Position numbers and translations under genes: made by a program. The notes under the pieces were generated by a model that did no database searches, was not told the DNA's origin, and saw only the letters and a program-made list of their open reading frames with translations. A DNA stretch of 64,000 bases from Streptomyces sp. NBC_00433 (GTDB lineage Bacteria; Actinomycetota; Actinomycetes; Streptomycetales; Streptomycetaceae): assembly GCA_036015235.1 (NCBI GenBank), contig CP107926.1:2170001-2234000 (forward strand), read 5' to 3'. Shown in pieces: positions 42,417-53,000 of the stretch (the stretch's first letter is position 1; every line of letters starts with the position of its first letter).

Positions 42417-43286
42417 ATGGTCAACGGATTACGGAGCCGGTCACGGGAGGACGCCGAAGTCGCTCTCGGCGCGGGGGTACGGGTCGCGATACTGCGGTAC
42501 CGCGTGTCGGCGGCGTTCGCCGCGCGGGAGGCGATCAGCGGATCGGCCACTTGGCCGCTGACACTGGTGTCGGGAGCGCCCCTGCTGGTGCGGCACGAGC
42601 AGGGCTGTACGCGCCTGCACTCCGGGGACCTGGTCCTGTGGAACCCGGCTCGGCTGGTGACTGTCTCGAAGGCCGCCTGCGACCCGACGTGCGCGACGGT
42701 CATGCGCCTGCCAGCGCACGCCCTGCCGATCCCCCACGAGGCGCTGGTCCGGCTGGCCTGCCACCCGGTGCCGTCCGCCGCGGGGCCGGCTGCGCTTCTC
42801 GCCCGTTTCCTCGAGGGGGTCGCGGACGTCGCACCGACCCTGGAGGCCGCTGCTACCGAGCGGCTCGGATCGGCTGCCATCAACCTGGCCGCCGAGTTCC
42901 TTGCGAGTCTTTCGGTTCCTCGTGCGCCGGTTGCGCGAGTTGCGCGCCACGACTCGCTCGTGGAGCGGGTGACCGCGTACATCGCCCTGCACCTGGACAA
43001 TCCCGCATTGTCCTCTTCGGAGATCGCGCTGGCGCACAACATCTCCGTGCGTACCCTGCAGTACCTGTTTAGGCGAGATAACCGGACCGTCAGCCGCTAT
43101 ATCCTCGAGCAGCGGCTAAGGCGTTCCCAGGCCGACCTGTCCGATCCGGCGATGTCCGAGGTGAGCGCCGGCAGGATCGGATCCCGCTGGGGCTTCAGCT
43201 GTGATGCGGTGTTCTCCCGTGCCTTCAGGCAGATGTATGGCCTTCCCCCCGGAGAATGGCGCAGAAAGCACCTCGTTCTCCTCTGA
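42417..43286 (+). CDS. AraC-family transcriptional regulator
   Basis: 289 aa from ATG 42417 (MVNGLRSRSRE), or 299 aa from GTG 42387. The N-terminal half is an AraC-binding-2-like beta domain (GDLVLWNPARLVTVSK). The C-terminus has the two AraC helix-turn-helix units: SSSEIALAHNISVRTLQYLF and GSRWGFSCDAVFSRAFRQMY followed by GLPPGEWRR. It activates or represses unknown targets; the upstream lipoprotein gene is co-directional. It is convergent with the nSTAND/WD40 gene, whose stop overlaps the small hairpin GCCTGCC-TTAAC-GGCAGGC (43312-43330). Confidence 0.85.
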   Translation: MVNGLRSRSREDAEVALGAGVRVAILRYRVSAAFAAREAISGSATWPLTLVSGAPLLVRHEQGCTRLHSGDLVLWNPARLVTVSKAACDPTCATVMRLPAHALPIPHEALVRLACHPVPSAAGPAALLARFLEGVADVAPTLEAAATERLGSAAINLAAEFLASLSVPRAPVARVARHDSLVERVTAYIALHLDNPALSSSEIALAHNISVRTLQYLFRRDNRTVSRYILEQRLRRSQADLSDPAMSEVSAGRIGSRWGFSCDAVFSRAFRQMYGLPPGEWRRKHLVLL

Positions 43287-43318
43287 GTCATGGACCGGGC
43301 TCCGCCTCGCTGCCTGCC

Positions 43319-46300
43319 TTAACGGCAGGCCTTCCGGTAGGTCAGGGCCGAGATGTACTGGTCCCAGGCCTTATGGGTGAGGGTGCCGGCCGTCGCGGCG
43401 CAGATGCGGCGGACGGCGTCGTCGGTGCCGGTCGCCTGGAGGAGGACGGTGTGGTCGTCACCGGCACTGGCCAGGGTTCGGCCGTCAGGGCTGAGTACCG
43501 CCTGGTCGATGGGCCCGGTGTGGCCGCTGATCGGGCCGCCCCGGGTGATGGGTGCAGTCGGGTCGGCGACGTTCCAGAGACGGATGGTGCTGTCGCCTCC
43601 GCTGCTGACGAGGGTTCGGCCATCGTGGCTGAACGCTACGGACAGGACGAAGCTGGTGTGTCCGGTCAGCGGCGCGGCCAGGGCGGCGGGACGGCGGGGG
43701 TCGCTGACGTTCCACAGGCGCACGGTGTGGTCGTCGTTGGCGGTGGCAAGTGTGCGGCTGTCCGGGCTGAAGGCCAGTGATCCCACGCCGCCTGTCTGGG
43801 CGGCCAGGGGCGGGCACCACGGCCGGGGGCGGGTGGGGTCGGTGACGTTCCACAGGCGGGTGGTGTCGTCGGCGCCGGCGCTGGCGAGGGTGTGGCCGTC
43901 GGGGCTGAAGGCCAGCGCTCGTACGGTGTCGGTGTGCGCGGTGATCGGGGTGCCGATCTCGTGGAGGCGGGTGGGGTCGGTGACGTCCCACAGCCGAACC
44001 TTGTGGTCGTAGCCGGCGCTGGCCAGGATGCGGCCGTTGGGGCTGAAGGCGACCGTGGTGACTGCGGCGTGGCTCGGGTCGGTGGTCCGCTTGCTGAGCT
44101 CGCGCGCGTGGGCTGGGTCGGTGAGGTCCCATAGACGTATGGTGCCGTCGCGGCCGGCGCTGGCCAGGAGGTGGCCGTCACGGTTGAAGGCGAGCTTGTT
44201 CACGGCGTTGGTGTTGCCGAGCAGCGGGGTGCCGAGGGGGGTGGGGGTGCTGGGGTCGGCGGTGTTCCACAGCCGGATCGCCCCGTCGGTGGCGCCGGCC
44301 GCTAGGACGCGGCCGTTGGGGTTGAAGGCGACGGTGTTCTCGTAGCTGGGGGTGGGCAGCATGGTTCGGGGCAGGTCCCACAGGCGGGTGGTGTTGTCGG
44401 CGCTGACGCTGGCCAGGGAGTTTCCGTCTGGGGTGAAGGCGAGCCACCAGATGTATCCGGTGTGGCCGGTGAGGGGTGGGCACAGCGCGATCGGGGCCGA
44501 GGGGTCGGTGACGTTCCACAGGCGGACCGTCTGATCCGCGCCCGCGGTGGCCACGACCTTCCCGTCAGGGCTGAAGGCCACTGCGTAGATCGTGTTGGTC
44601 GCGGCGCCAGAGACCGCGCCCAGGCTAACTGGTTTCGCCGGGTCGGAGACGTTCCACAGCCGCAGGCTGAAGTCGTTCCCGGCGCTCGCCATGACATGGC
44701 CGTCCTTGCTGAAGGCGACCGCGTAGACGGTGTCCGTATGGCCGTGCAGCGGCGGACCCCAGTGCTTCGGGTTCGCGGGGTCGGTGACGTTCCACAGCTG
44801 GATGGTGTGGTCGTGGCCGGCGCTGGCCAGGGTGCGGCCGTCCGGGCTGAAGGCCGCCGAGGCGATGGCGCCTTTCTGGCTGCGCAGGGGCTTGCCGAGT
44901 TCGCTCGCGCGGGCGGGGTCGGTGACGTCCCACAGCCGCACGGTGCCGTCGTCGCCCGCGCTGGCCAGGGTGCGGCCGTCCGGGCTGAAGGACACCGAGA
45001 AGACGATGCCCGAGTGTCCGCGCAGTGCGGGCAACGCCGTCGGGTGCTTCGGGTCGGTGAGGTTCCACAGCCGCACGGTGTGGTCGCGGCCCGCTCCGGC
45101 GAGGGTGTGGCTGTCGGGGCCGAAGGACAGCCACATGATGCCGCCGGCGTGGGCGCGGATCGGGTTGCCGAGCGGCGCCGGGTGCGTGGTGTCGGTTACG
45201 TTCCACAGTCTGACGGTGTCGTCCTTGCCGGCGGTGGCCATCACGTGGCCGTGTGTGCTGAAGGCGACCGCGTAGACGGGTGCGGTGTGCCCGGTCAGCG
45301 GGGTGGACAGCGGTGTGCTCTGGGTGCCCAGCAGGTCGGTCGAAAGGAGGCTGGTGGGGTGGATGCGATATCCGGCGACGTCGAGGCGGGCTGCGAGCGA
45401 TTGATCTGTGCCGCGTAACTGGTCGGCCTGTGCTTGCACTTCGCCCGAGACTGCGCTGTCGCGTTCAGCCCGGGCGGTCGATCGCTGCTGGAGTGCGATT
45501 CCGGCAGCGGCCACGGCGAGGACGGTCAGAAGCGAGAGCGCAGCCACTGCTGCCCGGCGCCGTCGAGCGGCCCGGCCTTGATGCCGGGTGGAGGCGGTCA
45601 GGAATTCCTTCTCTCGCTGGCTCAACCGTCCGTCGTCCGCGTGCGTTTGGCCCCACTCTTGAGCGACGGAGAGTCGGGAGCCGCGGTAAAGCGCGCTCGT
45701 GTCGCGCTGTTCGCGCACCCACGCGGTGGCGGCGTCGGTGAGCTGTTGCTGGATGAGCAGGCCGGCCCGGTCTTCGCTGATCCAGCGGCTCAGTCTTGGC
45801 CATGCCTGGAGCAGTGCCTCGTGGGTGATTTCCATGCTGTCGGTGTCGAGGGTGACGAGTCTGGCGCGGGCCAGGGCGTCGATGACGGCTTCCGCGTTGG
45901 GATCGATTTTGTCTCTGGCCAGGCGGCGCTTGGAATCCCCGGTGCCGTCGTTGAGGGACACCAGGCGCAGGAAAATGCCTTGCGCGAGGCGTTGCTGCTG
46001 CCCGGTGAAGCTGTCGTAGGCGGTTTCGGCGGTGTTGGCCAGGGCGTGGGTGATGCCGCCGGCCGACTCATACCCGCTCAGGGTCAGGGTATTGCCCCGC
46101 CTTCGCCGCCAGGTCTCGCGCATCGCGTGGGAGACCAGGGGCAGGACGCCGGCCTGCCCGGTTGCCTCGGCCACTACCCGGGCGAGCAGGGGTCCTTCAA
46201 CCGTGGATTCGGCTTGGATGGCGGGCTGGGTGATGGCCCGGCGCAGCTCGTCCGTGGTCATCGGGCCGACGAGCAGTTGTGAGTCCTGGAGCGCGCCCAC

Positions 46301-47155
46301 GAGGTCGGGGTGCTGTGAGCAGGCGCCGTAGAAGTCCGCCCGCACGCCGAGGACGACGCGCGTCCGGCTGTTGGCCGCACCGGCAGCCGTGAGCAGCGAG
46401 GCGATGAACGCGGCCCGTTCGTCCGCGTCCGCGCAGAGGGAGAATATCTCCTCGAACTGGTCGACCACGAGCAGGAGTTCGGCCTCCGGCGGTTGCTGTG
46501 CGAGCAGTTGGAGGATGGTCAGATGCAGGGCGCGGGGGTTGGCCCGCAGCTCGTCATGGAGGGCGACGGCGGAGGACCTGGAGTGCGCGGCGAGCCGCGC
46601 CGCGCATTCCTCGAAGGGGTGTGGGCCAGGGGTGAGGACCAGTGCGGTCCACGATGCCTCGCGACCGGACACCCGCGGGATCAGGCCGGCCCGCAGGAGC
46701 GAGGACTTCCCGGAGCCCGAGGCGCCGAACACCGCGACGAACCTGTGGCCGCGGACGCGGCCTTCCAGGTCCTCGGTGAGCCGTTCGCGTCCGAAGAACC
46801 GGTGGGCGTCTGCGGCTTCGAAGGGGCTGAGCCCCGCGTAGGGGCAGTCATCGTTCCCTTCGGCGGCGTCCGGGAGCTCATCGGCGCCGGCGAGCTCGGC
46901 CGACAGGCGGTGCCAGCGCTGCTCCCATTCCGCCGTGTCGCCGCCGCAGGCGCGGACGTAGGCGAGGGTGACCGGCAGGCTCGGCAGCTTACGGCCGGAG
47001 GCGGCGTCGGCGAGGGTGGTCGAGGAGTAGTGCGCGGCGCGGGCGAGCTTGCGGTACGGGGGGGTGCCGGCCTTGTCTCTCAGTTTCCTCAAGCCCGCCG
47101 CGAATTTGACCAGATGGGTGTCTTCACCGTCTAACGGCCGTTCGCTTCGGGGCAC
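43319..47155 (-). CDS. HTH, nSTAND1 NTPase, transmembrane, 14-blade WD40 protein
   Basis: 1278 aa from GTG 47155 with AGGAGG upstream. Residues 14-60 form an XRE-like HTH (YRKLARAAHYSSTTLADAAS). A novel-STAND NTPase follows: PYAGLSPFEAADAHRFFGRE, Walker A FGASGSGKSSLL near 146, Walker B LLLVVDQFEEIFSL. One membrane helix (AAVAALSLLTVLAVAAAGIA) separates it from 14 WD40 repeats, enough for two seven-blade propellers. Proteins of this build are common in Streptomyces and are thought to be signalling or conflict switches; the HTH may contact DNA or recruit a partner. Apparently monocistronic. Confidence 0.88.
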   Translation of the reverse strand: MPRSERPLDGEDTHLVKFAAGLRKLRDKAGTPPYRKLARAAHYSSTTLADAASGRKLPSLPVTLAYVRACGGDTAEWEQRWHRLSAELAGADELPDAAEGNDDCPYAGLSPFEAADAHRFFGRERLTEDLEGRVRGHRFVAVFGASGSGKSSLLRAGLIPRVSGREASWTALVLTPGPHPFEECAARLAAHSRSSAVALHDELRANPRALHLTILQLLAQQPPEAELLLVVDQFEEIFSLCADADERAAFIASLLTAAGAANSRTRVVLGVRADFYGACSQHPDLVGALQDSQLLVGPMTTDELRRAITQPAIQAESTVEGPLLARVVAEATGQAGVLPLVSHAMRETWRRRRGNTLTLSGYESAGGITHALANTAETAYDSFTGQQQRLAQGIFLRLVSLNDGTGDSKRRLARDKIDPNAEAVIDALARARLVTLDTDSMEITHEALLQAWPRLSRWISEDRAGLLIQQQLTDAATAWVREQRDTSALYRGSRLSVAQEWGQTHADDGRLSQREKEFLTASTRHQGRAARRRRAAVAALSLLTVLAVAAAGIALQQRSTARAERDSAVSGEVQAQADQLRGTDQSLAARLDVAGYRIHPTSLLSTDLLGTQSTPLSTPLTGHTAPVYAVAFSTHGHVMATAGKDDTVRLWNVTDTTHPAPLGNPIRAHAGGIMWLSFGPDSHTLAGAGRDHTVRLWNLTDPKHPTALPALRGHSGIVFSVSFSPDGRTLASAGDDGTVRLWDVTDPARASELGKPLRSQKGAIASAAFSPDGRTLASAGHDHTIQLWNVTDPANPKHWGPPLHGHTDTVYAVAFSKDGHVMASAGNDFSLRLWNVSDPAKPVSLGAVSGAATNTIYAVAFSPDGKVVATAGADQTVRLWNVTDPSAPIALCPPLTGHTGYIWWLAFTPDGNSLASVSADNTTRLWDLPRTMLPTPSYENTVAFNPNGRVLAAGATDGAIRLWNTADPSTPTPLGTPLLGNTNAVNKLAFNRDGHLLASAGRDGTIRLWDLTDPAHARELSKRTTDPSHAAVTTVAFSPNGRILASAGYDHKVRLWDVTDPTRLHEIGTPITAHTDTVRALAFSPDGHTLASAGADDTTRLWNVTDPTRPRPWCPPLAAQTGGVGSLAFSPDSRTLATANDDHTVRLWNVSDPRRPAALAAPLTGHTSFVLSVAFSHDGRTLVSSGGDSTIRLWNVADPTAPITRGGPISGHTGPIDQAVLSPDGRTLASAGDDHTVLLQATGTDDAVRRICAATAGTLTHKAWDQYISALTYRKACR

Positions 47156-47310
47156 CGTCGCCTCCTACCTGTCCTTGCGGAGTGCTCATTGTGCGGAGCG
47201 TGTTGTCCGGCGTCCAGCGGCCGACAGCGGACAACGTCTCGTCCCTTACAAACGAGCCACCACCGCAGACGCGGCGGTGACGGTCACCCGGGGAAGAGGG
47301 ACGCACGACT

Positions 47311-48219
47311 ATGAGCAGCGATGTGAAGCATTCCGCACTACTGCGGACGAGAAGGGCCGTACTCGGAGCCCTTACGGCGGTACTCGTCTCCGGCGCGGTG
47401 CTGGCCGGGCCTACCGCGGCGTCGGCGGATTCGGCCGATATCAGGCTGGGGCAAGCGGACCTGAACGGGCTGGCGTACAACGCCGGGACCATCGACGGCG
47501 TCAGCGGACCGCAGACCGAGGCAGCCGCGGAGTCCTTCCAGTCCGACCGGTGCCTGAGCGTCGACGGGATCATCGGCACCCAAACGCTCGGCGAACTGGA
47601 AACCGTCGTCAAGGCGGTCCAGAGCAAGACCGGGGCCGACCAGGACGGCGACTACGGCAGCGGCACCACTACCGCCGTCAAGAACTACCAGAGCGCGCAC
47701 CAGCTCACCGCCGACGGCATCGCCGGCCCGGACACCATGAAGTCGATGGGCATCACGCGACTCGTCACAAGCTGCCACACCGGCAGCGCCCAGCGCGACA
47801 AGATCGTCAGCGTGGCCAAGAGCCAGCTCGGCGTCCGCGCCGACTCCGGCAACTGCGTCCCCGGCAAGCCGTACAGCATCTGCGCGGACTGGTGCGCCGC
47901 CTTCGCCACCTGGGTGTGGCGGGACGCCGGGGAGAACATCCCGTTCATGACGTACGTGCCGAACGTCTACGACTGGGCCGTCAGCCACAACCGCTGGTAC
48001 GGCACCAGCCAACTGCACTCGGCACTCCCCGGCGACATGATCATCTTCGGCACCGCCACCAACCGCTACCACATCGGGATCGTCGACCACGTCAGCGGAT
48101 CAACCGTCTACGTGATCTCGGGCAACACCTCCAACCCGAGCAACTCCAGCCAGATCGGCGTCTACGACAAGAGCTACTCCCTGTCCAGCTCCGTCTTCTA
48201 CGGGCTGGTCCGGCCGTAG
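47311..48219 (+). CDS. Secreted peptidoglycan-binding CHAP-type amidase/endopeptidase
   Basis: 302 aa. Signal peptide to about residue 38 (LTAVLVSGAVLAGPTAASA). Two peptidoglycan-binding-1 repeats (ADLNGLAYNAGTIDGVSGPQ; YGSGTTTAVKNYQSAHQLTA) are followed by a CHAP-type Cys peptidase domain: Cys in SICADWCAAFATWVW and His in YHIGIVDHVSG. It cleaves peptide cross-links or the amide of peptidoglycan outside the cell. A lysozyme gene follows, separated by a strong hairpin. It may act on the cell's own wall or on competitors. Confidence 0.88.
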   Translation: MSSDVKHSALLRTRRAVLGALTAVLVSGAVLAGPTAASADSADIRLGQADLNGLAYNAGTIDGVSGPQTEAAAESFQSDRCLSVDGIIGTQTLGELETVVKAVQSKTGADQDGDYGSGTTTAVKNYQSAHQLTADGIAGPDTMKSMGITRLVTSCHTGSAQRDKIVSVAKSQLGVRADSGNCVPGKPYSICADWCAAFATWVWRDAGENIPFMTYVPNVYDWAVSHNRWYGTSQLHSALPGDMIIFGTATNRYHIGIVDHVSGSTVYVISGNTSNPSNSSQIGVYDKSYSLSSSVFYGLVRP

Positions 48220-48266
48220 CACGACCGGCACCACTGGCCTCACCGACATCTCCACTCGCCTGCCGG

Positions 48267-48305
48267 CCGGCGCCGCGAGGCACACGACGTGCCTCGCGGC
48301 GCCGG
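48267..48305 (+). terminator. Strong hairpin terminator between the two cell-wall hydrolase genes
   Basis: A perfect 17-bp stem (48267-48283 with 48289-48305; core CGCCGCGAGGCAC) and 5-nt loop, 48 bp after the CHAP gene stop and 38 bp before the lysozyme ATG. It may also act as an attenuator that sets the ratio of the two products. Confidence 0.75.
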
Positions 48306-48342
48306 TCAACCCTGTGCCGACCTTCGAAACGGAGAACCACCG

Positions 48343-49611
48343 ATGAACAGAACCCTGGCCACCGCCGTCACACTCGGCCTCACCGTGCTGGGCGCATCGG
48401 CCGGTCTACCTCATGCCGAAGCCCGTGCGGCAGCGATCCCGGCACCGGCCCACCCCTGGCACGAGGACGCCGACCACATGGGCTCCGGGCTCACCGCCCG
48501 CATGCCGGCCAGGACCGTTCACGAGTCGGTCACCGCCCCTGCGGCCCCCGACGTCACGGGCACGCTGAAGGGCCTGGACGTCAGCGCGTTCCAGGAGAAC
48601 ATCAACTGGCCGTCAGCGGCATCGAAAGGCGCGTCCTTCGCCTACGTCAAGGCGACCGAGGGCACCGACTACACCAGCAGCCAGTTCTCCCAGCAGTACA
48701 ACGGATCCGCGGCGGCGGGCCTGATCCGCGGCGCCTATCACTTCGCCCTGCCCAACACCGCCGGCGGCAGCGCCCAGGCCGACTACTTCATCGCCCACGG
48801 CGGAGGCTGGTCCGACGACGGCAAGACCCTCCCCGGCGCCCTCGACATCGAGTACAACCCCTACGGAGCCACCTGCTACGGCCTCAGCCAAAGCGCGATG
48901 GTCTCCTGGATCACCGCCTTCAGCAACGAGTACCACACCAAGACCGGCCGCTACCCGATCGTCTACTCCACCCGGGACTGGTGGTCGACCTGTACCGGCA
49001 ACTCCGCCACGCCGGGCCAACACGACCCCCTGTGGATCGCCAACTACAGCGGATCGCCCACCCCGCTCCCCGGCGGCTGGAGCACCTACACCATCTGGCA
49101 GAACGCCGACAGCGGCACCTTCCCCGGTGACCAGGACATCTTCAACGGCACCACCGCGGACATCAAGACCTTCGCCCACGGCCCCTACACCCCGCCCCCG
49201 CCGCCCCCCGGCAGCGGCTGGCCCGTCATCTCACAGGGCGCCACCGGCCACAGCACCACAACCATTCAGTACCTGCTCAACGCCCACGGCTCCACCCTCA
49301 CAATCGACGGCGACTTCGGCCCGGCGACGCGGAGCGCGGTAATCGCCTTCCAGACCAGCAAGAGCCTCACCGCCGACGGCATCGTCGGCCCCAACACCTG
49401 GCAAGCACTCATCATCACCGTGCAGGAGGGCGACAGCGGACCGGCCGTAAAGGCCGTGCAGGACGAACTGACCGCACACAGCCACCCCGTCACCGTGGAC
49501 GGCGAATTCGGACCGGCAACGCGGAGCGCGGTAATCGCCTTCCAGACCAGCCAGGGCCACACCGCCGACGGCATCGTCGGCCCCAACACCTGGGCGGCGC
49601 TCGTCTCCTGA
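48343..49611 (+). CDS. Secreted GH25 lysozyme with two peptidoglycan-binding repeats
   Basis: 422 aa. Signal peptide to about residue 30. GH25 muramidase domain, residues about 70-280: GLDVSAFQENINW, FAYVKATEGTDYTS, RGAYHFALP, ALDIEYNPYG (catalytic Asp/Glu pair) and DPLWIANYS. A Pro-rich linker (TPPPPPPG) leads to two nearly identical peptidoglycan-binding-1 repeats (TVDGEFGPATRSAVIAFQTS; TADGIVGPNTW). It hydrolyses the glycan strand, complementing the CHAP enzyme encoded upstream. Confidence 0.92.
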   Translation: MNRTLATAVTLGLTVLGASAGLPHAEARAAAIPAPAHPWHEDADHMGSGLTARMPARTVHESVTAPAAPDVTGTLKGLDVSAFQENINWPSAASKGASFAYVKATEGTDYTSSQFSQQYNGSAAAGLIRGAYHFALPNTAGGSAQADYFIAHGGGWSDDGKTLPGALDIEYNPYGATCYGLSQSAMVSWITAFSNEYHTKTGRYPIVYSTRDWWSTCTGNSATPGQHDPLWIANYSGSPTPLPGGWSTYTIWQNADSGTFPGDQDIFNGTTADIKTFAHGPYTPPPPPPGSGWPVISQGATGHSTTTIQYLLNAHGSTLTIDGDFGPATRSAVIAFQTSKSLTADGIVGPNTWQALIITVQEGDSGPAVKAVQDELTAHSHPVTVDGEFGPATRSAVIAFQTSQGHTADGIVGPNTWAALVS

Positions 49612-50066
49612 CGTCGACACCTGCGTCCGTCAGTGCGAAAGCAGTCGTTGGCGCCCGACCAGCACCACTGCCACCACCACCGGACCCGCGCACCGAAAGC
49701 CGGCAGAAGCCGTTCGGCGCGCGGGTTCCGCCGATAACCCGCCCGAGAATCTGCGAACCCGCGCGCTTCCGGAAAGGCGGCGCAGAAGGTGCGCCGCCAG
49801 GAGCCGGGCCACCAGTACATCGAAACCATGCTCATCTCGATGGGGGCTTCCGCGCCGCGTGCCGGCACTAACCCGGCCGTCTGGTTGCGCGAGGTCCTGG
49901 TGGCGCTCGGCGCCCAGAACATCCGGCACCGCGGCCCGCACCGGTTCTGCGGACGGTTCTCGCGTGTTGCCGCTTGGCCGATGACGGTACCAGGGCGACG
50001 AGCTTCGGTAGGCCCTATTGAGCTGGCCTGTCTGGGGGACCAGCCTGTCCCGGAGGCAGGCTCGTT
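49612..50066. other. Stretch without a convincing gene
   Basis: Between the lysozyme gene and the convergent CHAT gene. It contains a weak hairpin CCTGTC-CCGGA-GGCAGG (50045-50061) that could terminate the CHAT transcript. Short frames here show no recognised family. Confidence 0.4.
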
Positions 50067-53000
50067 CTACAAGCCGTAGTGAACGTAAGAGGCCCAGAGC
50101 TCAGGGTGGTCTGGGTGGCGGTCACGCAGGGTCCGGGTAGCTGAGGTGAGGGCGGTGCAGGTCGTGGTGTGGCCGCCCGCGGCGTGGAAAAGCTGGGTGA
50201 ACTCGGTGGCAGTGAGGTCGCGGACCGGCCAGAGGGTGGCCACAACGCTGCGGAAACCGACGAGTTGGAAGGCGGCAGCGAGGTGGGTGAGTTCGTCCGG
50301 TGCGTCAGGGGTAGGCATGACCGTGGCGCACGCCGAGAGCTGGGCGAACTCGGCATGTGGCAGGTCCAGGCGAGAGAGGTCGTCGATGGTCAGGAGGCCG
50401 TCGAAGAGGCCAAGTCCACCTTGGTGTGGGCGGGCGTCGTCGCGGACGTTGTGGCAGGCGAAGTAGGCGCGGGTCGCATGGGGGAGTGCGGCCAGGACGC
50501 TTTCGCGTGTCGCCGCTTCGTTGAAGAGGGGGACGGCTTCTGGGTGGTGGTCGAGGAGTGCGCGGCCTTCGGCTTCGGCTCCGGCGAGGTCCGCGCCGTT
50601 CGCGGTGCGGCGTACGGCGACGATCAGGTCGCTGCCGTTTCCAGATATGGCGGCCCGAGTGAGGCCCCGGGTCAGCAGCCGGATCGTGGGGGCGTAGGAC
50701 GACTCGACCAAGTCGATCGCGGACCGGCCGTCCGGGGCGGTGGCGGCGTGGAGCGGAAATGCGCTGAGGAGGCCGGTCGGCACCCACCACATCCTGGTGG
50801 CTGGGCCGACTTCTTCGAGGACCGGGCCGACCACTGTTTCCCACAGCCAGGCCAGGATGTCGCTGGTCACCTGAGGGGCCGCGGCGGAAAGCATGTCATA
50901 GGCGTGCGTGTGGAGGTCCTGGTGTTTCAGCCCGTCTAGTGGCAGCACGCGGACCCCTTGGGCCGGGTCGATGACGAGGGCGTGGCTGCCGAAGGGGCTG
51001 GTGTTGATCAGCACGAGTGGGCCGGGCAGGTTCAAGGTGGTCAGCTCGGCGGCGGCCGGGGGCCGCATGAAGGTCTCGTAGCCAGGGGTGGCGCGGATGT
51101 CGGCGAGCAGGTTGGTCCAGGCGGTGCGGCTCTGCCAGGCCTGGGCAGTCCGCACGTACCCGTCTGGGGTGCGGACGCTGTCGGTTTGGTCCGCGGTGAT
51201 GTTGTGGCGCATGCGGTCGAAGCGTTCGGTCAGGTCGGGGCGGGCTTCGCGGAGGCTGGTGAGGTCGGTCCGCAGGTCGAGTTCCAGGGTCAGCAGCACC
51301 GCACGTGCTTCCTCGGCTGCCTCCAGCGCGGTGGCAGGGTCGCCGGCGAGGATGTGTGCGGTGACCGCTTCGCTGCCCATTTCGGTGATCTCGGAAAGCC
51401 GGGCAGCCCGGTCGGTCCGGTCGAATTCCTCGATACCAGCGACGCGCATCAGGGCGACGGCTTCGTGGTAGCAGGTGACTGCCAGGTCGTAGCGCTGGTA
51501 ATGCAGGGCGAGCCGACCAGCGCCGCGTAGCGCAGTGAGGTTGTCCAGTGCGTCGGTGATCGTGGTGAGCGCCAATTGGCAGTGACGCTCTATCTGGCCG
51601 TCGGTCAGTTCGGAATGCTGAACGTAGATCCGGCTGAGGATACGGAGCAGCGGCCCGCGGTATGGGCCGATGCGCGGAGAGAGGTCGAGCGCCTCTTCCA
51701 GCAGACAGGCAGCCTCGACCAGCTCGGCTTTCTCCCGTGTCAGCACGTAGCGCTGGAGCTGGATGTTGCCGAGGTGCGACAGGTGTTCGCGTCGTGCGGT
51801 GGGGTCCTCATGCCGGCTGGTCTCAGCTTCTGCGGCACGCAGGGCGAGTTCCAGGTTGACAGCGAGGCCGGAGCTGCGGAACTCCTCCAGGTATTGCTTG
51901 GAGATTTCGTCGGTGGCCCATTTTTTGGCCGTCTCCTCGGCTTTTTCGCTGAGCAGGAACTTTTGCGCGGCGGCGTCCATCATTGCAGCGATTTTGGCGC
52001 CTTCGGGACCATCTGCGGTTTCCTTAAGGAGGACTACGCGGTCGATTCTGTAGCGCCCTGGGTCTGGGGTGGCGCTGCGCCGTGCGAAGCGCAGGCGAGA
52101 GCTTCGGGCGTGGGCCAGCCGTTCCCGTGCTTGGACGGCCTCCGGCGGGGCGAGGGCCGCCGCTTCGGCGGCTAGCTCGGTGGCGGTCTCCAGGTCGCTG
52201 TTGTTCTCGTTGTTGATGCCGCGGATTCGGTAGGCGTCGCTGAGGGAGCCGAGTCGATCGGGCAATTGTGGATCGTCGGAGGGGGTGGCCTCGATCGCCG
52301 TGCTGAGGAGCAGGATCGCGGCGTTCACTGCGGCGGGGTTCCGTTCCTGGTTGGCGTGATGGATGAGGGTGTTGGCGTACCCGGCCTGGGCCTCCGGCTC
52401 GGCGCGCGGTCCAAGCATCCGGTTCAGAGGATCGGGCAGGTCGTCCGGCAGTGACCGGGGGTCTGGCAGCCAGTGCATGAGCGTCTGCGCCAGTTCATTG
52501 GGCCGGCCGGAGTCGACGGTGGCGTTGTGTCGCAGGATGTGGAATTCGCCCAGGACGCGACGGGCCTTGGCCAGGCTGCGTGATGCCGGATCCCGCGTCG
52601 ACAGCCGATGGGCCAGCCACCACAGGTACGCGGCGTCGGTCATTGCCTCGGGAGACATGACGAAGTCGTAGTCGCCAGTCCGTTCACATGCGCGCACCCG
52701 GCGGTGGAGATTGCCCTGGGCCAGGATTTCCAGCATCGGCAGCAGGCCCGGCTCGGGGTCCGGTGCGGTCGGGTCTGGCCAGACCGCGAACACTGCGGTG
52801 CGGCTGACGTCGACCGCCGTGTGCAACCGCGCCTTGTCGAGCCGGACTTCGTAGTCGGCTTCGAGGGCGTCGGCCAGGCCTTCGGCCAGCGTGATCCGAT
52901 CAACCGCCGAGGTGTCGCCTCTATCAGTGCGCCCGTACAGGGCGATGCACTCGTCCAGGTCGGTGGCGTCGCCCAGCGCATCGTAGCGCAGTCGGAGTGC

